DNA of 64,000 nt from Achromobacter sp. HZ34 (GCF_002209485.1 NZ_NJIX01000003.1:927642-991641); one strand, 5' to 3'. Positions 44,886 to 55,497 are shown, counted from the first letter of the stretch. Made by a program: numbers and translations. Notes: generated from the sequence alone by a model not told the origin.

Positions 44886-47226
44886 CCGCGTCCAGTGAAC
44901 GGCCGAAGCGGGTGGCGTCCTGGAAGCCGATGACGCGGGCCTGGGGCAGTTCCTTGCCTTGGGCATCGAAGAACATGATGCCCGGCGGGCCGAACAGCTT
45001 GAAGCGCTTGAGCAGGGCGCGGTCGTCGGGATTGTTGGCGGTGACGTCGGCACGCAGCAGAAGCATGCCGCTCATGCGGGCCGCCACGGCGGGATCGGTG
45101 AAGGTGAACTTCTCCATTTCGCGGCAGGAAACGCACCAGTCGGCGTAGAAGTCGAGCATGACGGGACGGTTGGCAGCGGCCACCCGGCTTTCCAGTTCGG
45201 CGAGGGTGCGGATACGGTCGAAGGCCGGTTCGGACGCGCCGGCACTGGATGCACCGCCCGTGAATCCGCCTGATGCGCCGCCCGCAGCGCCGCCAGACCC
45301 GCCGTTGGCCGCCGTTCCTGTCCAGCCCCCTGCGCCGCCACCGCGCGCCGCCAGGTGAGCCAGAGGCTGCAATACGTCGCGTGCGCCGCTGGCGGCGCCC
45401 ACCAGCTGAGCTACCGCCACCAAGGCCAGCAGCAGGCCCAATCCCTTGCCGAACATGCGCCCGGCGCCCGCATTCGGGCCGATACCTTCAAATGCCCGCA
45501 GCATGACGGCACCGACGATGGCCAGGAAGGCCCAGCCCACCATTTGCACTGCGACCGGCACGATGGGCACCACCATCCACCAGGCGGTAGCCAGCAGCAG
45601 CACGCCGAAGAAGCGCTTGACGCCATCCATCCAGGCCCCGGCCTTGGGCAACAGCGTGCCCGCTGACGCGCCGACGATGAGTAGCGGCACGCCCATGCCC
45701 CAGGCCAGCGCGAACAGGGCCGAACCGCCCAGCACCACGTCGCCGGTCTGCGAAATGTACAGCAGGGCACCCGCCAAGGGGGCCGCCACGCAGGGGCCGA
45801 CGATGAGGGCGGAAATCGCGCCCATCAGCACGGCGCCGGTGACGCGGCCGCCCGGGATGCGGCTGGCACGGTCGCTCATGCGGGCCTGGACGGCGGCCGG
45901 CATCTGGAAGGTATAGACATCGAACATCGGCAGCGCCAGCAAGGCCAGTAATAGCGCGAACAGCGTCAGCACCCAGGGGGTCTGCAGCCATGCGGCCAGG
46001 CCCGCGCCGCTGAGGCCCGCGGCGATGCCCAGGATGGTGTAGACCACGGACATGCCCAGCACATAGGCCGCCGCCAGGCCCAGACCGGTCCAGCGCGAAG
46101 GCGGGGTGGCCGAGCGACCGATGACGATGGTCGACAGGATGGGAATCATGGGCAGCACGCAGGGCGTGAGGGACAGCAGCACGCCCAGTAGCAGGAAGGC
46201 ACCCGCGGTCTTCAGCCATCCCATACCCGCGATGGCGCTGGCCAGGCCGACGTCGTCGCTGCCCGTCAGGGTGGCGAAGCCGGCGTTGGCGTTGGCGTCG
46301 ACGTTGCCAGTCGCATTGGCACCCGTATTGACAGCCGTAGCAGCCTGCGTTGCGGGTGCGGCGGACTGGGCCGGGGCCGTGGCGCCCTGGCCGGCAGTCG
46401 GGGCAGATCCATTGCCTAGCCGCGCCAGCGCCAGCGCCGGCGCGGCTCCCGCTACGGCGGGCGGGGTGTCGATCTGGGGCGCGGGGGCCAGGCCGGATTT
46501 CGCCAGGCCGGGACGTGTCGCGTCAGGGGCCACGCTGATGCCAGGAGCGGCTTCGGCAAGCTGGCCGGCACCGCTGGCACCACTGCCACCAGTAGCGCCG
46601 CCAGCATCGCCAGCACCGCCGCCATCGCCGCCCGGGATACCGCTGGAATAGCCCCACACCGGCGGTCCGGCGACCTGGTAGCCGCCGTTGATCGGCCGCA
46701 GCTTGATGCGGTTCTCCATCGGCGGATAGCAGATCCCCGCGTCGGCACAGCCTTGTCCCACCACCACCAGCGTCACATCGCCCGGCTGTCCGCCGGCGGG
46801 ATGCACCGGGATGTCGATGGTTATCGGCTTGTGATAGACCTCCATGTTCTTGTCGAAGGTCGGGTCATACTTCACGTCGCCTGCGGGCAAGCGGGCCTGG
46901 CCCAGGGTCGCGGCGCCTTGGGGATCGAGCGCGAAACCGAAGCGCTCGCGGTACATGTAATAGCCCTTGGGCACCTTGAACTCGACCCGCACGGTATTCG
47001 GATCGGCCATGGCCGCGCTGGCGGGGAAGACTTTCTCCGGCGGCAGGAAGTCGTCCTCGGCCCGGCTGGCGCCCGGCCAAGCCAGCACCGTCAGCAGGCA
47101 TAGCAAGGCGAACAGCCATTCCGTCCACGCCCTGTGCGACGCCGGCTTGGCGCCCGCAGCCGCAACGCCCATCGTGATCGTGGACAGCGTGGGCATTGCC
47201 ACCGCAACTGCTGACGTACCGCGCAT
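44872..47226 (-). CDS. dsbD: Thiol:disulfide interchange protein DsbD
   Basis: This 784-residue inner-membrane reductant conveyor has an N-terminal periplasmic domain with CADAGIC (Cys 160, 166). About eight TM segments follow, with SLTPCVLPM and IVGPCVAAPLAG, and a C-terminal thioredoxin with WCVSCREME. It passes electrons from thioredoxin to periplasmic proteins, including apocytochromes. Unusual features are a Gly/Ala-rich linker of about 125 residues between the first two domains and another of about 40 before the last. AAGGAAG precedes the ATG. Starts at M11 or M20 would fit the signal peptide better. cutA lies 17 bases upstream in the same direction. Confidence 0.95.
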   Translation of the reverse strand: MRGTSAVAVAMPTLSTITMGVAAAGAKPASHRAWTEWLFALLCLLTVLAWPGASRAEDDFLPPEKVFPASAAMADPNTVRVEFKVPKGYYMYRERFGFALDPQGAATLGQARLPAGDVKYDPTFDKNMEVYHKPITIDIPVHPAGGQPGDVTLVVVGQGCADAGICYPPMENRIKLRPINGGYQVAGPPVWGYSSGIPGGDGGGAGDAGGATGGSGASGAGQLAEAAPGISVAPDATRPGLAKSGLAPAPQIDTPPAVAGAAPALALARLGNGSAPTAGQGATAPAQSAAPATQAATAVNTGANATGNVDANANAGFATLTGSDDVGLASAIAGMGWLKTAGAFLLLGVLLSLTPCVLPMIPILSTIVIGRSATPPSRWTGLGLAAAYVLGMSVVYTILGIAAGLSGAGLAAWLQTPWVLTLFALLLALLALPMFDVYTFQMPAAVQARMSDRASRIPGGRVTGAVLMGAISALIVGPCVAAPLAGALLYISQTGDVVLGGSALFALAWGMGVPLLIVGASAGTLLPKAGAWMDGVKRFFGVLLLATAWWMVVPIVPVAVQMVGWAFLAIVGAVMLRAFEGIGPNAGAGRMFGKGLGLLLALVAVAQLVGAASGARDVLQPLAHLAARGGGAGGWTGTAANGGSGGAAGGASGGFTGGASSAGASEPAFDRIRTLAELESRVAAANRPVMLDFYADWCVSCREMEKFTFTDPAVAARMSGMLLLRADVTANNPDDRALLKRFKLFGPPGIMFFDAQGKELPQARVIGFQDATRFGRSLDAVTSR

Positions 47227-47243
47227 GGAATACTTCCTTGTTC

Positions 47244-47588
47244 TCAGGCCACCGGCGTGGTGCCGGCCGTCTGTTCCCGCACCCACTTCAGATACGCCGG
47301 CGCACCCCCGATAACGGGCACGGCAACCACTTCCGGCACTTCGTAGGGGTGCTGGCGGGTAATCGACTCGACCAGGGCGTCGAGCTTGCCGGCAGTGGTC
47401 TTGAAGCACATCGGCACCTCTTCGGCGCCTTCGACGACACCCTGCCAGGTATAGATAGACAGCATCGGTGCGCCCAGGTTCACGCAGGCCGCCAGGCCTT
47501 CTTCCACCACGATGTGGGCGATGCGCTTGGCCAGCAACAGATCGGGCGCGCTGCTGAACACCATCACGATATCGTCTTGCTGCGGCAT
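47244..47588 (-). CDS. cutA: Divalent-cation tolerance protein CutA
   Basis: This is a 114-residue trimeric CutA1-fold protein. Signature segments are AHIVVEEGLAACVNLGAPMLSIYTWQG (cut by this text), EEVPMCFKTTAGKLDALVESI and HPYEVPEVVAVPV. In E. coli it is linked to copper tolerance, and the cutA-dsbD order is shared. The start at 47588 has GGGAGAC upstream. A TTG at 47606 would add six residues. Confidence 0.95.
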   Translation of the reverse strand: MPQQDDIVMVFSSAPDLLLAKRIAHIVVEEGLAACVNLGAPMLSIYTWQGVVEGAEEVPMCFKTTAGKLDALVESITRQHPYEVPEVVAVPVIGGAPAYLKWVREQTAGTTPVA

Positions 47589-47702
47589 GTCAGTCTCCCA
47601 AGGCACGCAGGACGCACCTGCACGCAGGGATTTTAGCCCGCCTCGGGGCTACCCTGACGCCTGCGCCATCGCCCCGCCGCCCGTGACGCGCAACCCGCGG
47701 GA

Positions 47703-47733
47703 AAACAAAAGGCGAACCCGGAGGTTCGCCTTT
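47703..47733 (-). terminator. Terminator at the end of the ribosomal superoperon
   Basis: AAAGGCGAACC / GGTTCGCCTTT (47708-47718 with 47723-47733, loop CGGA) is followed on the minus strand by TTGTTTTCC. It starts 20 bases after the rplQ stop. Confidence 0.88.
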
Positions 47734-47752
47734 CGTCCCTGAAGCCTGCCGA

Positions 47753-48148
47753 TTACTCAGCGGACTTGTCGGCTTCGGTTTCCGTAACTTCCGGACGGTC
47801 AACCAGCTCCATGAAAGCCATGGGCGCGTTGTCGCCTTGACGGAAACCCATCTTCAACACACGGGTGTAGCCGCCGTTGCGGGCAGCATAACGGGGGCCG
47901 ATCTCGGCGAACAGCTTGACCACGACTTCACGATCGCGCAGACGGGCAAAAGCCAGACGCTTGTTCGCGAGGGTGGGGTTCTTGCCCAGGGTGATCAGGG
48001 GTTCGACGATGCGGCGCAATTCTTTCGCCTTCGGCAGCGTGGTCTTGATCGCTTCGTGGGTGAGCAGCGAAACGGCCATGTTGCGGAACATGGCAAGACG
48101 GTGACTGCTGGTGCGGTTGAGCTTACGCAAGCCATTACCGTGACGCAT
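47753..48148 (-). CDS. rplQ: 50S ribosomal protein L17
   Basis: This 131-residue large-subunit protein lines the exit region. The N-terminus [20 protein letters not shown] and the central [19 protein letters not shown] are family-typical. It is the last gene of the alpha operon (rpsM-rpsK-rpsD-rpoA-rplQ) and is followed by a strong terminator. A 135-base gap with a strong hairpin separates it from rpoA. Confidence 0.97.
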   Translation of the reverse strand: MRHGNGLRKLNRTSSHRLAMFRNMAVSLLTHEAIKTTLPKAKELRRIVEPLITLGKNPTLANKRLAFARLRDREVVVKLFAEIGPRYAARNGGYTRVLKMGFRQGDNAPMAFMELVDRPEVTETEADKSAE

Positions 48149-48248
48149 GATGATTTCCTTTGAATCTAAAAGACGGCGTTTCCGCCATCGGGTTATCCGG
48201 CTCTTCTATCGACCTGGAAATCCAGGCCGCGGTCCGGTGGAATCGGTT

Positions 48249-48274
48249 GCGGCCACCACCCATGTGGTGGCCGC
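48249..48274 (-). other. Stable hairpin in the rpoA-rplQ gap
   Basis: GCGGCCACCAC (48249-48259) pairs perfectly with GTGGTGGCCGC (48264-48274) around CCAT, 10 bases after the rpoA stop. No T-tract follows on the minus strand, so it may be an mRNA-stabilising or processing structure rather than a terminator. Confidence 0.6.
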
Positions 48275-48283
48275 GTAAAACTA

Positions 48284-49270
48284 TCAGGGACGCTCGAGGC
48301 CCAGGGGCGGCCAGTTTTCCAACTTCATGCCCAGGGTCAGGCCACGTGCAGCCAACACTTCCTTGATTTCGTTGAGCGACTTGCGACCCAGGTTCGGGGT
48401 CTTCAGCAGCTCGTTTTCGGTACGCTGGATCAGGTCGCCGATGTAGTAGATGTTTTCGGCCTTCAGGCAGTTGGCCGAACGCACCGTCAGTTCCAGGTCG
48501 TCGACCGGACGCAGCAGCACGGGGTCGATCTGCGGCGCGCCACGCACCGGCGCTTCGTACGAATCGCCAGCGCCTTCCAGGGCGGCGAAGACGGAGATCT
48601 GGTCCATCAGGATGCGAGCCGACTGACGCACCGCTTCCTCGGGCGAGATCACGCCGTTGGTTTCGATGTCCAGCACCAGCTTGTCCAGGTCGGTACGTTG
48701 TTCCACACGGGCGCTTTCGACAGCGTAGCTGACGCGGCGGACCGGGCTGAACGAAGCGTCCAGAATGATGCGGCCGATGGTGTGGGTGCGGTCTTCCGAC
48801 AGCGCGCGCACGTTACCCGGCACATAACCACGGCCCTTTTCGACCTTGATCTGCATTTCCAGCTTGCCGGCTTCCGTCAGGTTGCAGATGACGTGGCCGG
48901 GATTGACGATCTCGACGTCGTGCGGCAGCTCGATGTCGCTGGCCAGCACGGTGCCCGCGCCGGTCTTGCGCAGCACCAGGGTGACTTCGTCACGGTTGTG
49001 CAGCTTGAAGACCACGCCCTTCAGGTTCAGCAGGATGTCGACGACATCTTCGCGCACACCCGGGATGGTCGAGTATTCGTGCACCACACCGGTCATCTGC
49101 ACTTCGGTCGGCGCGTAGCCGGTCATCGAGGACAGCAGAATGCGGCGCAGGGCATTGCCCAGCGTGTGGCCGTAACCGCGCTCGAACGGCTCCATGACGA
49201 TCTTCGCGTGATGGGTGCCGACCGGTTCGACTTCAATGGAACGGGGCTTCAGAAAACCTTGCGTGGACAT
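48284..49270 (-). CDS. rpoA: RNA polymerase alpha subunit
   Basis: This 328-residue alpha subunit assembles the polymerase core. The N-terminal dimer domain includes [21 protein letters not shown], and the C-terminal domain (about residues 245-320) has [20 protein letters not shown] and [16 protein letters not shown], which contact UP elements and activators. It lies in the alpha operon between rpsD and rplQ, with a 207-base gap upstream. Confidence 0.98.
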   Translation of the reverse strand: MSTQGFLKPRSIEVEPVGTHHAKIVMEPFERGYGHTLGNALRRILLSSMTGYAPTEVQMTGVVHEYSTIPGVREDVVDILLNLKGVVFKLHNRDEVTLVLRKTGAGTVLASDIELPHDVEIVNPGHVICNLTEAGKLEMQIKVEKGRGYVPGNVRALSEDRTHTIGRIILDASFSPVRRVSYAVESARVEQRTDLDKLVLDIETNGVISPEEAVRQSARILMDQISVFAALEGAGDSYEAPVRGAPQIDPVLLRPVDDLELTVRSANCLKAENIYYIGDLIQRTENELLKTPNLGRKSLNEIKEVLAARGLTLGMKLENWPPLGLERP

Positions 49271-49408
49271 GTACTGAGTTCCTTTTCAATACCCTCGGCT
49301 CGTTACACCGATAAGGCTGATGGAAGGTGAAAGAAAAAAACGGCACAAACCCGCCGCGCCTTTTGACAAGCGTTGCGGGTCTCGTGCGGGTACTGCGGAA
49401 GTATAGCG

Positions 49409-49435
49409 ATCCGGGCAGCGTTGCCGTGCCCGGAT
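49409..49435 (-). other. Hairpin in the rpsD-rpoA gap
   Basis: ATCCGGGCA and TGCCCGGAT (49409-49417 and 49427-49435) form a 9-bp stem with a 9-base loop in the 207-base gap between rpsD and rpoA. It is possibly an RNA processing site. No U-tract follows. Confidence 0.45.
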
Positions 49436-49477
49436 TTCCGACTGGCGCCACCGGATATCGGTGAGGCGCCGTCCGAA

Positions 49478-50101
49478 TTAACGCGAATACAGTTCCACGA
49501 CCATGGATTCGTTGATGTCGCGAGCGACGTCAGCGCGATCCGGGGCCTGCTTGAAGACACCGCTCAGCTTGGTGGTGTCGACTTCAACCCACTGGGGAAT
49601 GCCGATGCTGGTAGCCAGGTCGAGCGATTCCTTGATGCGGCCTTGCTTCTTGGCCTTTTCACGGACCGAGATAACGTCGCCAGCCTTGACCAGCATCGAA
49701 GCGATGTCAGCGGTGTGGCCGTTCAGCTCGATGGCGCGGTGGCTCACCAGCTGACGCGCTTCAGCGCGGGTCGAGCCGAAGCCCATACGGTACACAACGT
49801 TGTCCAGACGCGATTCGAGCAGCTGGATCAGCTTCTCGCCGGTGTTGCCACGGACGCGGTCGGCTTCGGTGAAGTACTTGCGGAATTGCTTTTCCAGCAC
49901 GCCGTACATACGCTTCAGCTTCTGCTTTTCACGCAGCTGCAGACCGTAGTCAGACGTACGGGCACCCGAAGTGCGGCCATGCTGGCCGGGCTTGGAATCC
50001 AGTTTGCACTTGGAATCCAGCGAACGGCGGGCGCTCTTCAGGAACAGATCGGTACCCTCGCGACGCGAGAGCTTGCACTTGGGTCCAATGTAACGGGCCA
50101 T
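49478..50101 (-). CDS. rpsD: 30S ribosomal protein S4
   Basis: This 207-residue primary 16S-binding protein nucleates 30S assembly and, in E. coli, represses the alpha operon. The N-terminus [20 protein letters not shown] and the S4 RNA-binding domain [14 protein letters not shown]...[13 protein letters not shown] are clear. It has Cys in PKCKLS only, without the zinc-type cluster. rpsK is 9 bases upstream. Confidence 0.98.
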   Translation of the reverse strand: MARYIGPKCKLSRREGTDLFLKSARRSLDSKCKLDSKPGQHGRTSGARTSDYGLQLREKQKLKRMYGVLEKQFRKYFTEADRVRGNTGEKLIQLLESRLDNVVYRMGFGSTRAEARQLVSHRAIELNGHTADIASMLVKAGDVISVREKAKKQGRIKESLDLATSIGIPQWVEVDTTKLSGVFKQAPDRADVARDINESMVVELYSR

Positions 50102-50110
50102 GTGATTTCC

Positions 50111-50512
50111 TTAGATACGACGACGCTTGGGCGGACGGCAGCCGTTATGCGGAACGGGCGTGATATCAGCGATGCTCGAGATCTTGATACCCAGCGCGTT
50201 CAGCGCACGGACAGACGACTCACGGCCGGGGCCGGGTCCCTTGATGCGCACTTCCAAGGTCTTGATGCCATATTCCAGCGCCACGCGACCGGCCGTTTCG
50301 GCAGCCACCTGGGCCGCGAACGGGGTCGACTTGCGCGAGCCCTTGAAACCTGCGCCACCCGAGGTCGCCCAGGACAAAGCATTGCCCTGACGGTCGGTGA
50401 TGGTGATGATGGTGTTGTTGAAGGACGCGTGAACGTGCGCGATGCCGTCCGATACGTTCTTCTTGACCTTTTTGCGCACGCGCGAAGCGCCGCTGGTGGA
50501 AGCTTTCGCCAT
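50111..50512 (-). CDS. rpsK: 30S ribosomal protein S11
   Basis: This is a 133-residue protein of the 30S platform. The core [17 protein letters not shown] and the C-terminal [18 protein letters not shown] are diagnostic. The basic first 15 residues ([16 protein letters not shown]) are a family extension. It lies 15 bases after rpsM and 9 before rpsD in the alpha operon. Confidence 0.98.
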   Translation of the reverse strand: MAKASTSGASRVRKKVKKNVSDGIAHVHASFNNTIITITDRQGNALSWATSGGAGFKGSRKSTPFAAQVAAETAGRVALEYGIKTLEVRIKGPGPGRESSVRALNALGIKISSIADITPVPHNGCRPPKRRRI

Positions 50513-50527
50513 AATCCAGTTCCTCGA

Positions 50528-50893
50528 TTATTTCTTCAGGGACGCAGCAGCACGACGCGGGCCCTTACGGGTGCGTGCGTTGGTGCGCGTGCGCTGGCCG
50601 CGTACGGGCAGACCGCGCTTGTGACGTTGGCCACGATAGGTTCCCAGATCGATCAAACGCTTGATCGACAGTTGAACTTCGCGACGCAGGTCACCTTCGA
50701 CCGTGAATACACCAACGTGCTCGCGAATGCGCTCGAGCTCGGCGTCGGTGAGATCCTTGACCTTTTTGGTAACGGGCACATTAGCAGCTTCGCAAATCTT
50801 GCGGGCGCGCGTACGACCGATGCCAAAAATGGCGGTCAGGCCGATCTCGGCGTGCTGATGCGGCGGAATGTTGATGCCAGCAATACGGGCCAT
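50528..50893 (-). CDS. rpsM: 30S ribosomal protein S13
   Basis: This is a 121-residue head protein that contacts the P-site tRNA and the 50S subunit. [20 protein letters not shown] and the C-terminal [16 protein letters not shown] are family hallmarks. It is the first gene of the alpha operon, 40 bases after rpmJ, with no clear promoter between, so read-through from the spc unit is likely. Confidence 0.98.
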   Translation of the reverse strand: MARIAGINIPPHQHAEIGLTAIFGIGRTRARKICEAANVPVTKKVKDLTDAELERIREHVGVFTVEGDLRREVQLSIKRLIDLGTYRGQRHKRGLPVRGQRTRTNARTRKGPRRAAASLKK

Positions 50894-50933
50894 GACTGTT
50901 CCTTAATGAATCTTTTGCGTTGGGCTAAAAAGC

Positions 50934-51047
50934 TCAGCCTTGACGCTGCTTGTGCCGCGGATCGGTGCAGATGACACGCACCACGCCGTGACGTTTGATA
51001 ATTTTGCAGTTGCGGCAGATCCGCTTAACCGATGCCAATACTTTCAT
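50934..51047 (-). CDS. rpmJ: 50S ribosomal protein L36
   Basis: This is a 37-residue protein too short for ordinary ORF cutoffs, read directly: it begins [15 protein letters not shown] and ends [11 protein letters not shown]. Cys 11, Cys 14, Cys 27 and His 32 form the zinc-binding ribbon, so this is the zinc (C+) form. It lies between infA and rpsM, the usual end of the spc operon. Confidence 0.95.
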   Translation of the reverse strand: MKVLASVKRICRNCKIIKRHGVVRVICTDPRHKQRQG

Positions 51048-51081
51048 GGGTTACTCCCTGTTTATTCCGTAAACCACCCGC

Positions 51082-51300
51082 TTATTTCGAGCGGAACACG
51101 ATCCTGGCTTTTGACAGGTCATAGGGCGTGAGCTCCACTGTGACCTTGTCGCCCGGCAGGATCCGGATGTAGTGCATACGCATCTTGCCCGAAATGTGGC
51201 CCAGGACAACGTGGCCATTTTCAAGCTTGACGCGGAACATTGCGTTGGGGAGGTTCTCTACGACCTCGCCCTGCATCTGTATGACGTCGTCCTTAGCCAT
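51082..51300 (-). CDS. infA: Translation initiation factor IF-1
   Basis: This 72-residue OB-fold factor binds the 30S A site during initiation. It starts [20 protein letters not shown] and ends [14 protein letters not shown]. Here it sits between secY and rpmJ, as in many betaproteobacteria and Gram-positives, unlike E. coli where infA is elsewhere. Its start is 8 bases after the secY stop. Confidence 0.97.
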   Translation of the reverse strand: MAKDDVIQMQGEVVENLPNAMFRVKLENGHVVLGHISGKMRMHYIRILPGDKVTVELTPYDLSKARIVFRSK

Positions 51301-51308
51301 CTTCTTTG

Positions 51309-52640
51309 CTAACGCATCGGCAGATTCGAATTCGAGCCCTTGAAGTTAGCCTTCTTGAGCAGTGAGTCGTACTGGTGGGACATCATGTAGGCCTGGACCT
51401 GAGCCATGAAGTCCATCGTCACGACGACGATAATCAACAACGAAGTACCACCGAAGTAGAACGGCACGTTCCAGCGCATGACCAGGAACTCGGGGAACAG
51501 GCAGACCAGGGTGATATACAGCGCACCAGCCAGGGTCAAGCGCATCAAGATCTTGTCGATATAACGCGCGGTCTGTTCACCGGGACGGATGCCCGGGACG
51601 AAAGCACCACTCTTCTTCAGGTTGTCCGCCGTTTCGCGGCTGTTGAACACCAGAGCCGTGTAGAAAAAGCAGAAGAAAATGATAGCGGCGGAATACAGCG
51701 TAATGTAGAGCGGTTGGCGCGGCGACAACGCAGCAGCCAGGTCACCCAACCAACGCATCTTCTCGCTACTCGAAAACCAGCTGGTAATCGTGGCCGGGAA
51801 CAGGATGATCGACGAGGCGAAGATGGGCGGAATCACGCCGGCCATGTTCAGCTTCAACGGCAGATGCGAGCTCTGGCCGCCGTAGATCTTGTTGCCCACC
51901 TGGCGCTTGGCGTAGTTGACGGTGATCTTGCGCTGTCCGCGTTCCACGAACACCACGAAGGCCGTCACGGCAATCACCAACGCCACGATGAACAGGGCCG
52001 AAACCACCGACATCGAGTTCGTCCGCACCAGGTCCAGCAAGCCGGCCAGCGCAGTCGGCAACCCCGCCACGATCCCCGAGAAGATCAGGATGGAGATACC
52101 GTTGCCCAGGCCACGCTCGGTGATCTGCTCGCCCAGCCACATGATGAACATGGTGCCGGTCAGCAAAGTCACGACCGTGGTGAATCGGAACAACATGCCA
52201 GGATCCGTCACCAGACCCGGTTGCGATTCCAGCGCCACCGAAATACCCACTGCCTGCACCAGCGCCAGCACGACCGTGCCGTAGCGGGTGTATTGGGTAA
52301 TCTTGCGACGACCGGCTTCGCCTTCTTTCTTCAATGCCTCGAGCGACGGCACCACAACCGACATCAACTGCATGATGATCGATGCCGAGATGTACGGCAT
52401 GATCCCCAGCGCGAAGACCGAGAAGCGGGACAGCGCACCGCCCGAGAACATATTGAACAGGCCCAGAATCCCGCCTTGGTTCTGGCGGAACAAGTCCGCC
52501 AGGGCGTCCGGGTTGATACCCGGAACCGGGATGTGCGTACCCAGGCGGTACACCACCAAGGCGAGCACCAGGAAGACGAAACGACGCTTCAGATCGCCGT
52601 AACGAGATCCGGTCTTGCCCAGTGCCTGCGCGTTAGCCAC
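51309..52640 (-). CDS. secY: Protein translocase subunit SecY
   Basis: This 443-residue central channel protein of the Sec translocon has ten membrane segments. [14 protein letters not shown] precedes the plug region, and [21 protein letters not shown] and [15 protein letters not shown] are diagnostic. It is co-transcribed with ribosomal genes, 19 bases after rplO. Confidence 0.98.
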   Translation of the reverse strand: MANAQALGKTGSRYGDLKRRFVFLVLALVVYRLGTHIPVPGINPDALADLFRQNQGGILGLFNMFSGGALSRFSVFALGIMPYISASIIMQLMSVVVPSLEALKKEGEAGRRKITQYTRYGTVVLALVQAVGISVALESQPGLVTDPGMLFRFTTVVTLLTGTMFIMWLGEQITERGLGNGISILIFSGIVAGLPTALAGLLDLVRTNSMSVVSALFIVALVIAVTAFVVFVERGQRKITVNYAKRQVGNKIYGGQSSHLPLKLNMAGVIPPIFASSIILFPATITSWFSSSEKMRWLGDLAAALSPRQPLYITLYSAAIIFFCFFYTALVFNSRETADNLKKSGAFVPGIRPGEQTARYIDKILMRLTLAGALYITLVCLFPEFLVMRWNVPFYFGGTSLLIIVVVTMDFMAQVQAYMMSHQYDSLLKKANFKGSNSNLPMR

Positions 52641-52659
52641 TCTTCACCTCATCCGTCAA

Positions 52660-53109
52660 TCAAGCAGCGATCGAACCGCCCGCAGCTTCGATGGCGGCGC
52701 GAGCGCCGGCCGTCGCGGTAATGCCCTTGAGCACGACCTTGCGCGAGAGTTCGCCGGACTTGATGACCTTGGCGTATCGAACTTGCTGGCCAACCACACC
52801 GGCCTGCTTCAGCACTTGCACGTCGATTTCGTCGACGGGCACGGCTTGCAGTTCCGACAGGCGGACTTCGGCGTACAGGTGCTGACCCAGGGGCGTGAAA
52901 CCACGCTTGGGCAGACGACGCTGCAGCGGCATTTGACCGCCTTCGAAGCCGACCTTGTGGAAGCCACCCGAGCGGGACTTCTGACCCTTGTGACCGCGAC
53001 CAGCGGTCTTGCCCAGGCCGGAGCCGATGCCACGGCCGACACGGCGCTTGGCATGCTTGGAGCCTTCGGCGGGCTTGAGCGTATTCAGTTGGAGTTGAGT
53101 ATCCGACAT
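52660..53109 (-). CDS. rplO: 50S ribosomal protein L15
   Basis: This is a 149-residue large-subunit protein. The Gly-rich N-terminal tail ([19 protein letters not shown]) threads into rRNA, and the globular part follows [18 protein letters not shown]. It lies between rpmD and secY in the spc unit. Confidence 0.98.
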   Translation of the reverse strand: MSDTQLQLNTLKPAEGSKHAKRRVGRGIGSGLGKTAGRGHKGQKSRSGGFHKVGFEGGQMPLQRRLPKRGFTPLGQHLYAEVRLSELQAVPVDEIDVQVLKQAGVVGQQVRYAKVIKSGELSRKVVLKGITATAGARAAIEAAGGSIAA

Positions 53110-53118
53110 CTCGATTCC

Positions 53119-53304
53119 TTAGACTTCCGACACAGTGACGAGATAATCCACTTTACGGATCATGCCGCGCACTTCGGGCGTATCTTTCAGGATCTTGGTG
53201 CTGTTGATACGACGCAGGCCGAGGCCGCGCACCGTATCACGGTGATCCTGCTTGGTGCCGATAACCGACCGCACCAGCGTAACTTTGATCTGCTTGTCAG
53301 CCAT
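53119..53304 (-). CDS. rpmD: 50S ribosomal protein L30
   Basis: This is a 61-residue small-fold protein with [20 protein letters not shown] and GLGLRRINS, as in all bacterial L30. It starts 3 bases after rpsE, suggesting coupled translation, and precedes rplO by 9 bases. Some bacteria lack it, so its presence is a useful marker here. Confidence 0.97.
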   Translation of the reverse strand: MADKQIKVTLVRSVIGTKQDHRDTVRGLGLRRINSTKILKDTPEVRGMIRKVDYLVTVSEV

Positions 53305-53307
53305 GAT

Positions 53308-53829
53308 TTACCCCAAGATCTCTTCGACGGTCTTGCCACGCTTGGCGGCAACTTCCGACGGGGTCATGGAGGCGCGCAGGCCATTCAGCGTAGCGCGAAC
53401 CATGTTGTAGGGATTGCTCGAACCGAGGCTCTTCGCAACCACGTTACGGATGCCCATCACTTCGAAGATGGCGCGCATCGGGCCGCCGGCGATCACGCCG
53501 GTACCTTCGGGTGCCGGCGAGATCAGCACCTTCGAGGCGCCGTGCTGGCCAACCACCGTGTGGAACAGCGTACCGTTCTTCAGGGCAACCTTGAACAGAC
53601 CACGACGAGCCTGTTCCATCGCCTTCTGGACCGAGACCGGCACTTCACGCGCCTTGCCCTTGCCCATGCCGATGCGGCCGTCGCCGTCGCCAACCACCGT
53701 CAGAGCGGCGAAGGACATGGTACGACCACCCTTCACCACCTTGCTGACGCGGTTGACCGCAATCATTTTCTCGCGCAGACCGTCGTCGTTTTCCTTCTCG
53801 ACCGGGCCCTTGCCTTGTGCTTTAGCCAT
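53308..53829 (-). CDS. rpsE: 30S ribosomal protein S5
   Basis: This is a 173-residue protein of the 30S body that helps mRNA unwinding and decoding fidelity. The double-stranded-RNA-binding-like fold is at [41 protein letters not shown] is the loop where spectinomycin-resistance changes occur, and it looks wild type. The Lys/Glu-rich N-terminal 20 residues are an ordinary variable tail. It is 15 bases downstream of rplR. Confidence 0.98.
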   Translation of the reverse strand: MAKAQGKGPVEKENDDGLREKMIAVNRVSKVVKGGRTMSFAALTVVGDGDGRIGMGKGKAREVPVSVQKAMEQARRGLFKVALKNGTLFHTVVGQHGASKVLISPAPEGTGVIAGGPMRAIFEVMGIRNVVAKSLGSSNPYNMVRATLNGLRASMTPSEVAAKRGKTVEEILG

Positions 53830-53844
53830 TTGACTGATCCTCGC

Positions 53845-54207
53845 TTAGAACTTGAGGCCGGCTTCGCGCGCGGCATCGGCCAGCGCTTTCACGCGGCCAT
53901 GGTAACGGAAGCCCGAGCGATCGAAGGCAACCAGTTCGATACCGGCGGCCTTGGCCTTCTCGGCGACGCGCTTGCCAACCAGTTCAGCGGCGGCCTTGTT
54001 GCCACCCTTGCCGACCTGGCCCAGCTGGGCGCGGACTTCTGCTTCCAGCGTCGAGGCGCTGACCAGCACGCGATCGCCTTCCGGCGAAATGATGTTCGCG
54101 TAGATGTGCAGGTTCGAGCGGAAAATCGACAGGCGATGAACGCGCAGTTCGAGGATTTTCCGGCGGGTCGGAACCGCACGACGCAAACGAGATACTTTCT
54201 TATCCAT
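53845..54207 (-). CDS. rplR: 50S ribosomal protein L18
   Basis: This 120-residue protein binds 5S rRNA with L5. The family core is [20 protein letters not shown] and the C-terminal [20 protein letters not shown]. It lies between rplF and rpsE in the spc unit, with gaps of 21 and 15 bases. Confidence 0.98.
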   Translation of the reverse strand: MDKKVSRLRRAVPTRRKILELRVHRLSIFRSNLHIYANIISPEGDRVLVSASTLEAEVRAQLGQVGKGGNKAAAELVGKRVAEKAKAAGIELVAFDRSGFRYHGRVKALADAAREAGLKF

Positions 54208-54228
54208 GATTCGTCCTTGCGTGCGCCG

Positions 54229-54762
54229 TTACTTCTTCTTGGTTTCTTTGATGATGACGCGCTCATCCGCATAACGCACACCCTTGCCCTTGTAGGGCTC
54301 CGGCGGACGGTAGGCGCGGATTTCAGCAGCCACCTGGCCAACAACCTGCTTGCTCGAACCCTTGATCAGAATTTCGGTCTGGGTCGGGCATTCGGCCTTG
54401 ATACCGGCCGGCAGCTTGTGCACCACATCATGCGAGAAACCGAGTTGCAGCTTCACGGCGTCGCCCTGGACCTGGGCGCGATAACCCACGCCGACCAGGG
54501 TCAACTTACGTTCAAAACCCTTGCTGACGCCGGTCACCATATTGTTGACCAGAGCGCGCACGGTGCCCGACATCGCGTCGGCATGACGCGTTTCGTTAGC
54601 CGCAACGAAGGTCAGCACGCCGTTATCCAGCGAGATGGCAACGTCGCCCGTCAGGGGCTGCGTCAACGAACCCAGCGGGCCCTTGACGATGATTTGATCC
54701 TGCGCAACGGTGGCTTCAACACCCTTGGGCAGATTCACGGGGTACTTAGCGATACGTGACAT
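54229..54762 (-). CDS. rplF: 50S ribosomal protein L6
   Basis: This is a 177-residue two-domain protein near the sarcin-ricin loop. [19 protein letters not shown] and [19 protein letters not shown] are typical. The C-terminal [20 protein letters not shown] with a lysine tail is complete. It lies 12 bases after rpsH. Confidence 0.98.
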   Translation of the reverse strand: MSRIAKYPVNLPKGVEATVAQDQIIVKGPLGSLTQPLTGDVAISLDNGVLTFVAANETRHADAMSGTVRALVNNMVTGVSKGFERKLTLVGVGYRAQVQGDAVKLQLGFSHDVVHKLPAGIKAECPTQTEILIKGSSKQVVGQVAAEIRAYRPPEPYKGKGVRYADERVIIKETKKK

Positions 54763-54774
54763 TAGAATTTCTCC

Positions 54775-55170
54775 TTAGGCCACGTAGCACAGGACTTCGC
54801 CGCCAACGCCATTGGCGCGGGCCTTGCGGTCCGTCATCACGCCACGCGAAGTCGACACGATAGCCACGCCCAAGCCGTTCATGACTTGAGGAATGTTGCT
54901 ACGGCCCTTGTAGATACGCAGGCCGGGACGCGAAACGCGTTCGATGCGTTCGATCACCGGGCGGCCGGCGTAGTACTTCAGCGAAAGCTCGAGCTCAGGC
55001 TTGGCCTGGGTGCCCTTGACTTCGAAACCGTCGATGTAACCCTCGTCCTTCAGCACAGCCGCGATAGCGGCCTTCAGCTTCGAGGAGGGCATGCTCACCG
55101 TGACTTTCGTAACTTGCTGCGCATTGCGAATGCGGGTCAGCATATCGGCGATGGGATCGCTCATGCTCAT
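54775..55170 (-). CDS. rpsH: 30S ribosomal protein S8
   Basis: This 131-residue primary 16S binder represses the spc operon translationally in E. coli by binding near rplE. It reads [19 protein letters not shown] and ends [19 protein letters not shown] followed by GGEVLCYVA. The ATG at 55170 has GGAG 7 bases upstream. The second ATG at 55164 is the alternative used in many relatives. Confidence 0.98.
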   Translation of the reverse strand: MSMSDPIADMLTRIRNAQQVTKVTVSMPSSKLKAAIAAVLKDEGYIDGFEVKGTQAKPELELSLKYYAGRPVIERIERVSRPGLRIYKGRSNIPQVMNGLGVAIVSTSRGVMTDRKARANGVGGEVLCYVA

Positions 55171-55180
55171 ATTCGTTCTC

Positions 55181-55486
55181 CTACCAGCTGGCCTTGGTCA
55201 TGCCCGGGATTTCCCCACGCATAGCCATTTCGCGAAGTTTGTGGCGCGTAAGGCCGAACTTGCTGAACACGCCACGCGGGCGACCCGTAACTGCGCAGCG
55301 GTTACGCTGGCGAGTGGGAGCGGCGTTGCGCGGCAGCTGTTGCAGCTTGAGCCGAGCTTGGTAACGTTCTTCTTCGGGCTTCGACTGGTCGTCGATGATC
55401 GCCTTCAGTGCGGTGCGCTTGGCGGAAAACTTCTCCGCCATCTTGGCGCGCTTGATATCACGATTGATCAGTGAAAGTTTGGCCAC
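55181..55486 (-). CDS. rpsN: 30S ribosomal protein S14
   Basis: This is a 101-residue long-form S14 of the 30S head. The C-terminal [20 protein letters not shown] is diagnostic. Only one Cys is present, so it is the zinc-free (C-) type, in contrast to the zinc-type L36 in this same unit. It lies 11 bases after rplE. Confidence 0.98.
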   Translation of the reverse strand: MAKLSLINRDIKRAKMAEKFSAKRTALKAIIDDQSKPEEERYQARLKLQQLPRNAAPTRQRNRCAVTGRPRGVFSKFGLTRHKLREMAMRGEIPGMTKASW

Positions 55487-55497
55487 GTCATCGCCCC

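Noticed and set aside
52615..54759. A 714-codon plus-strand open frame
   Set aside because: It lies antisense across rplO, rpmD, rpsE, rplR and rplF, all certain genes on the minus strand.
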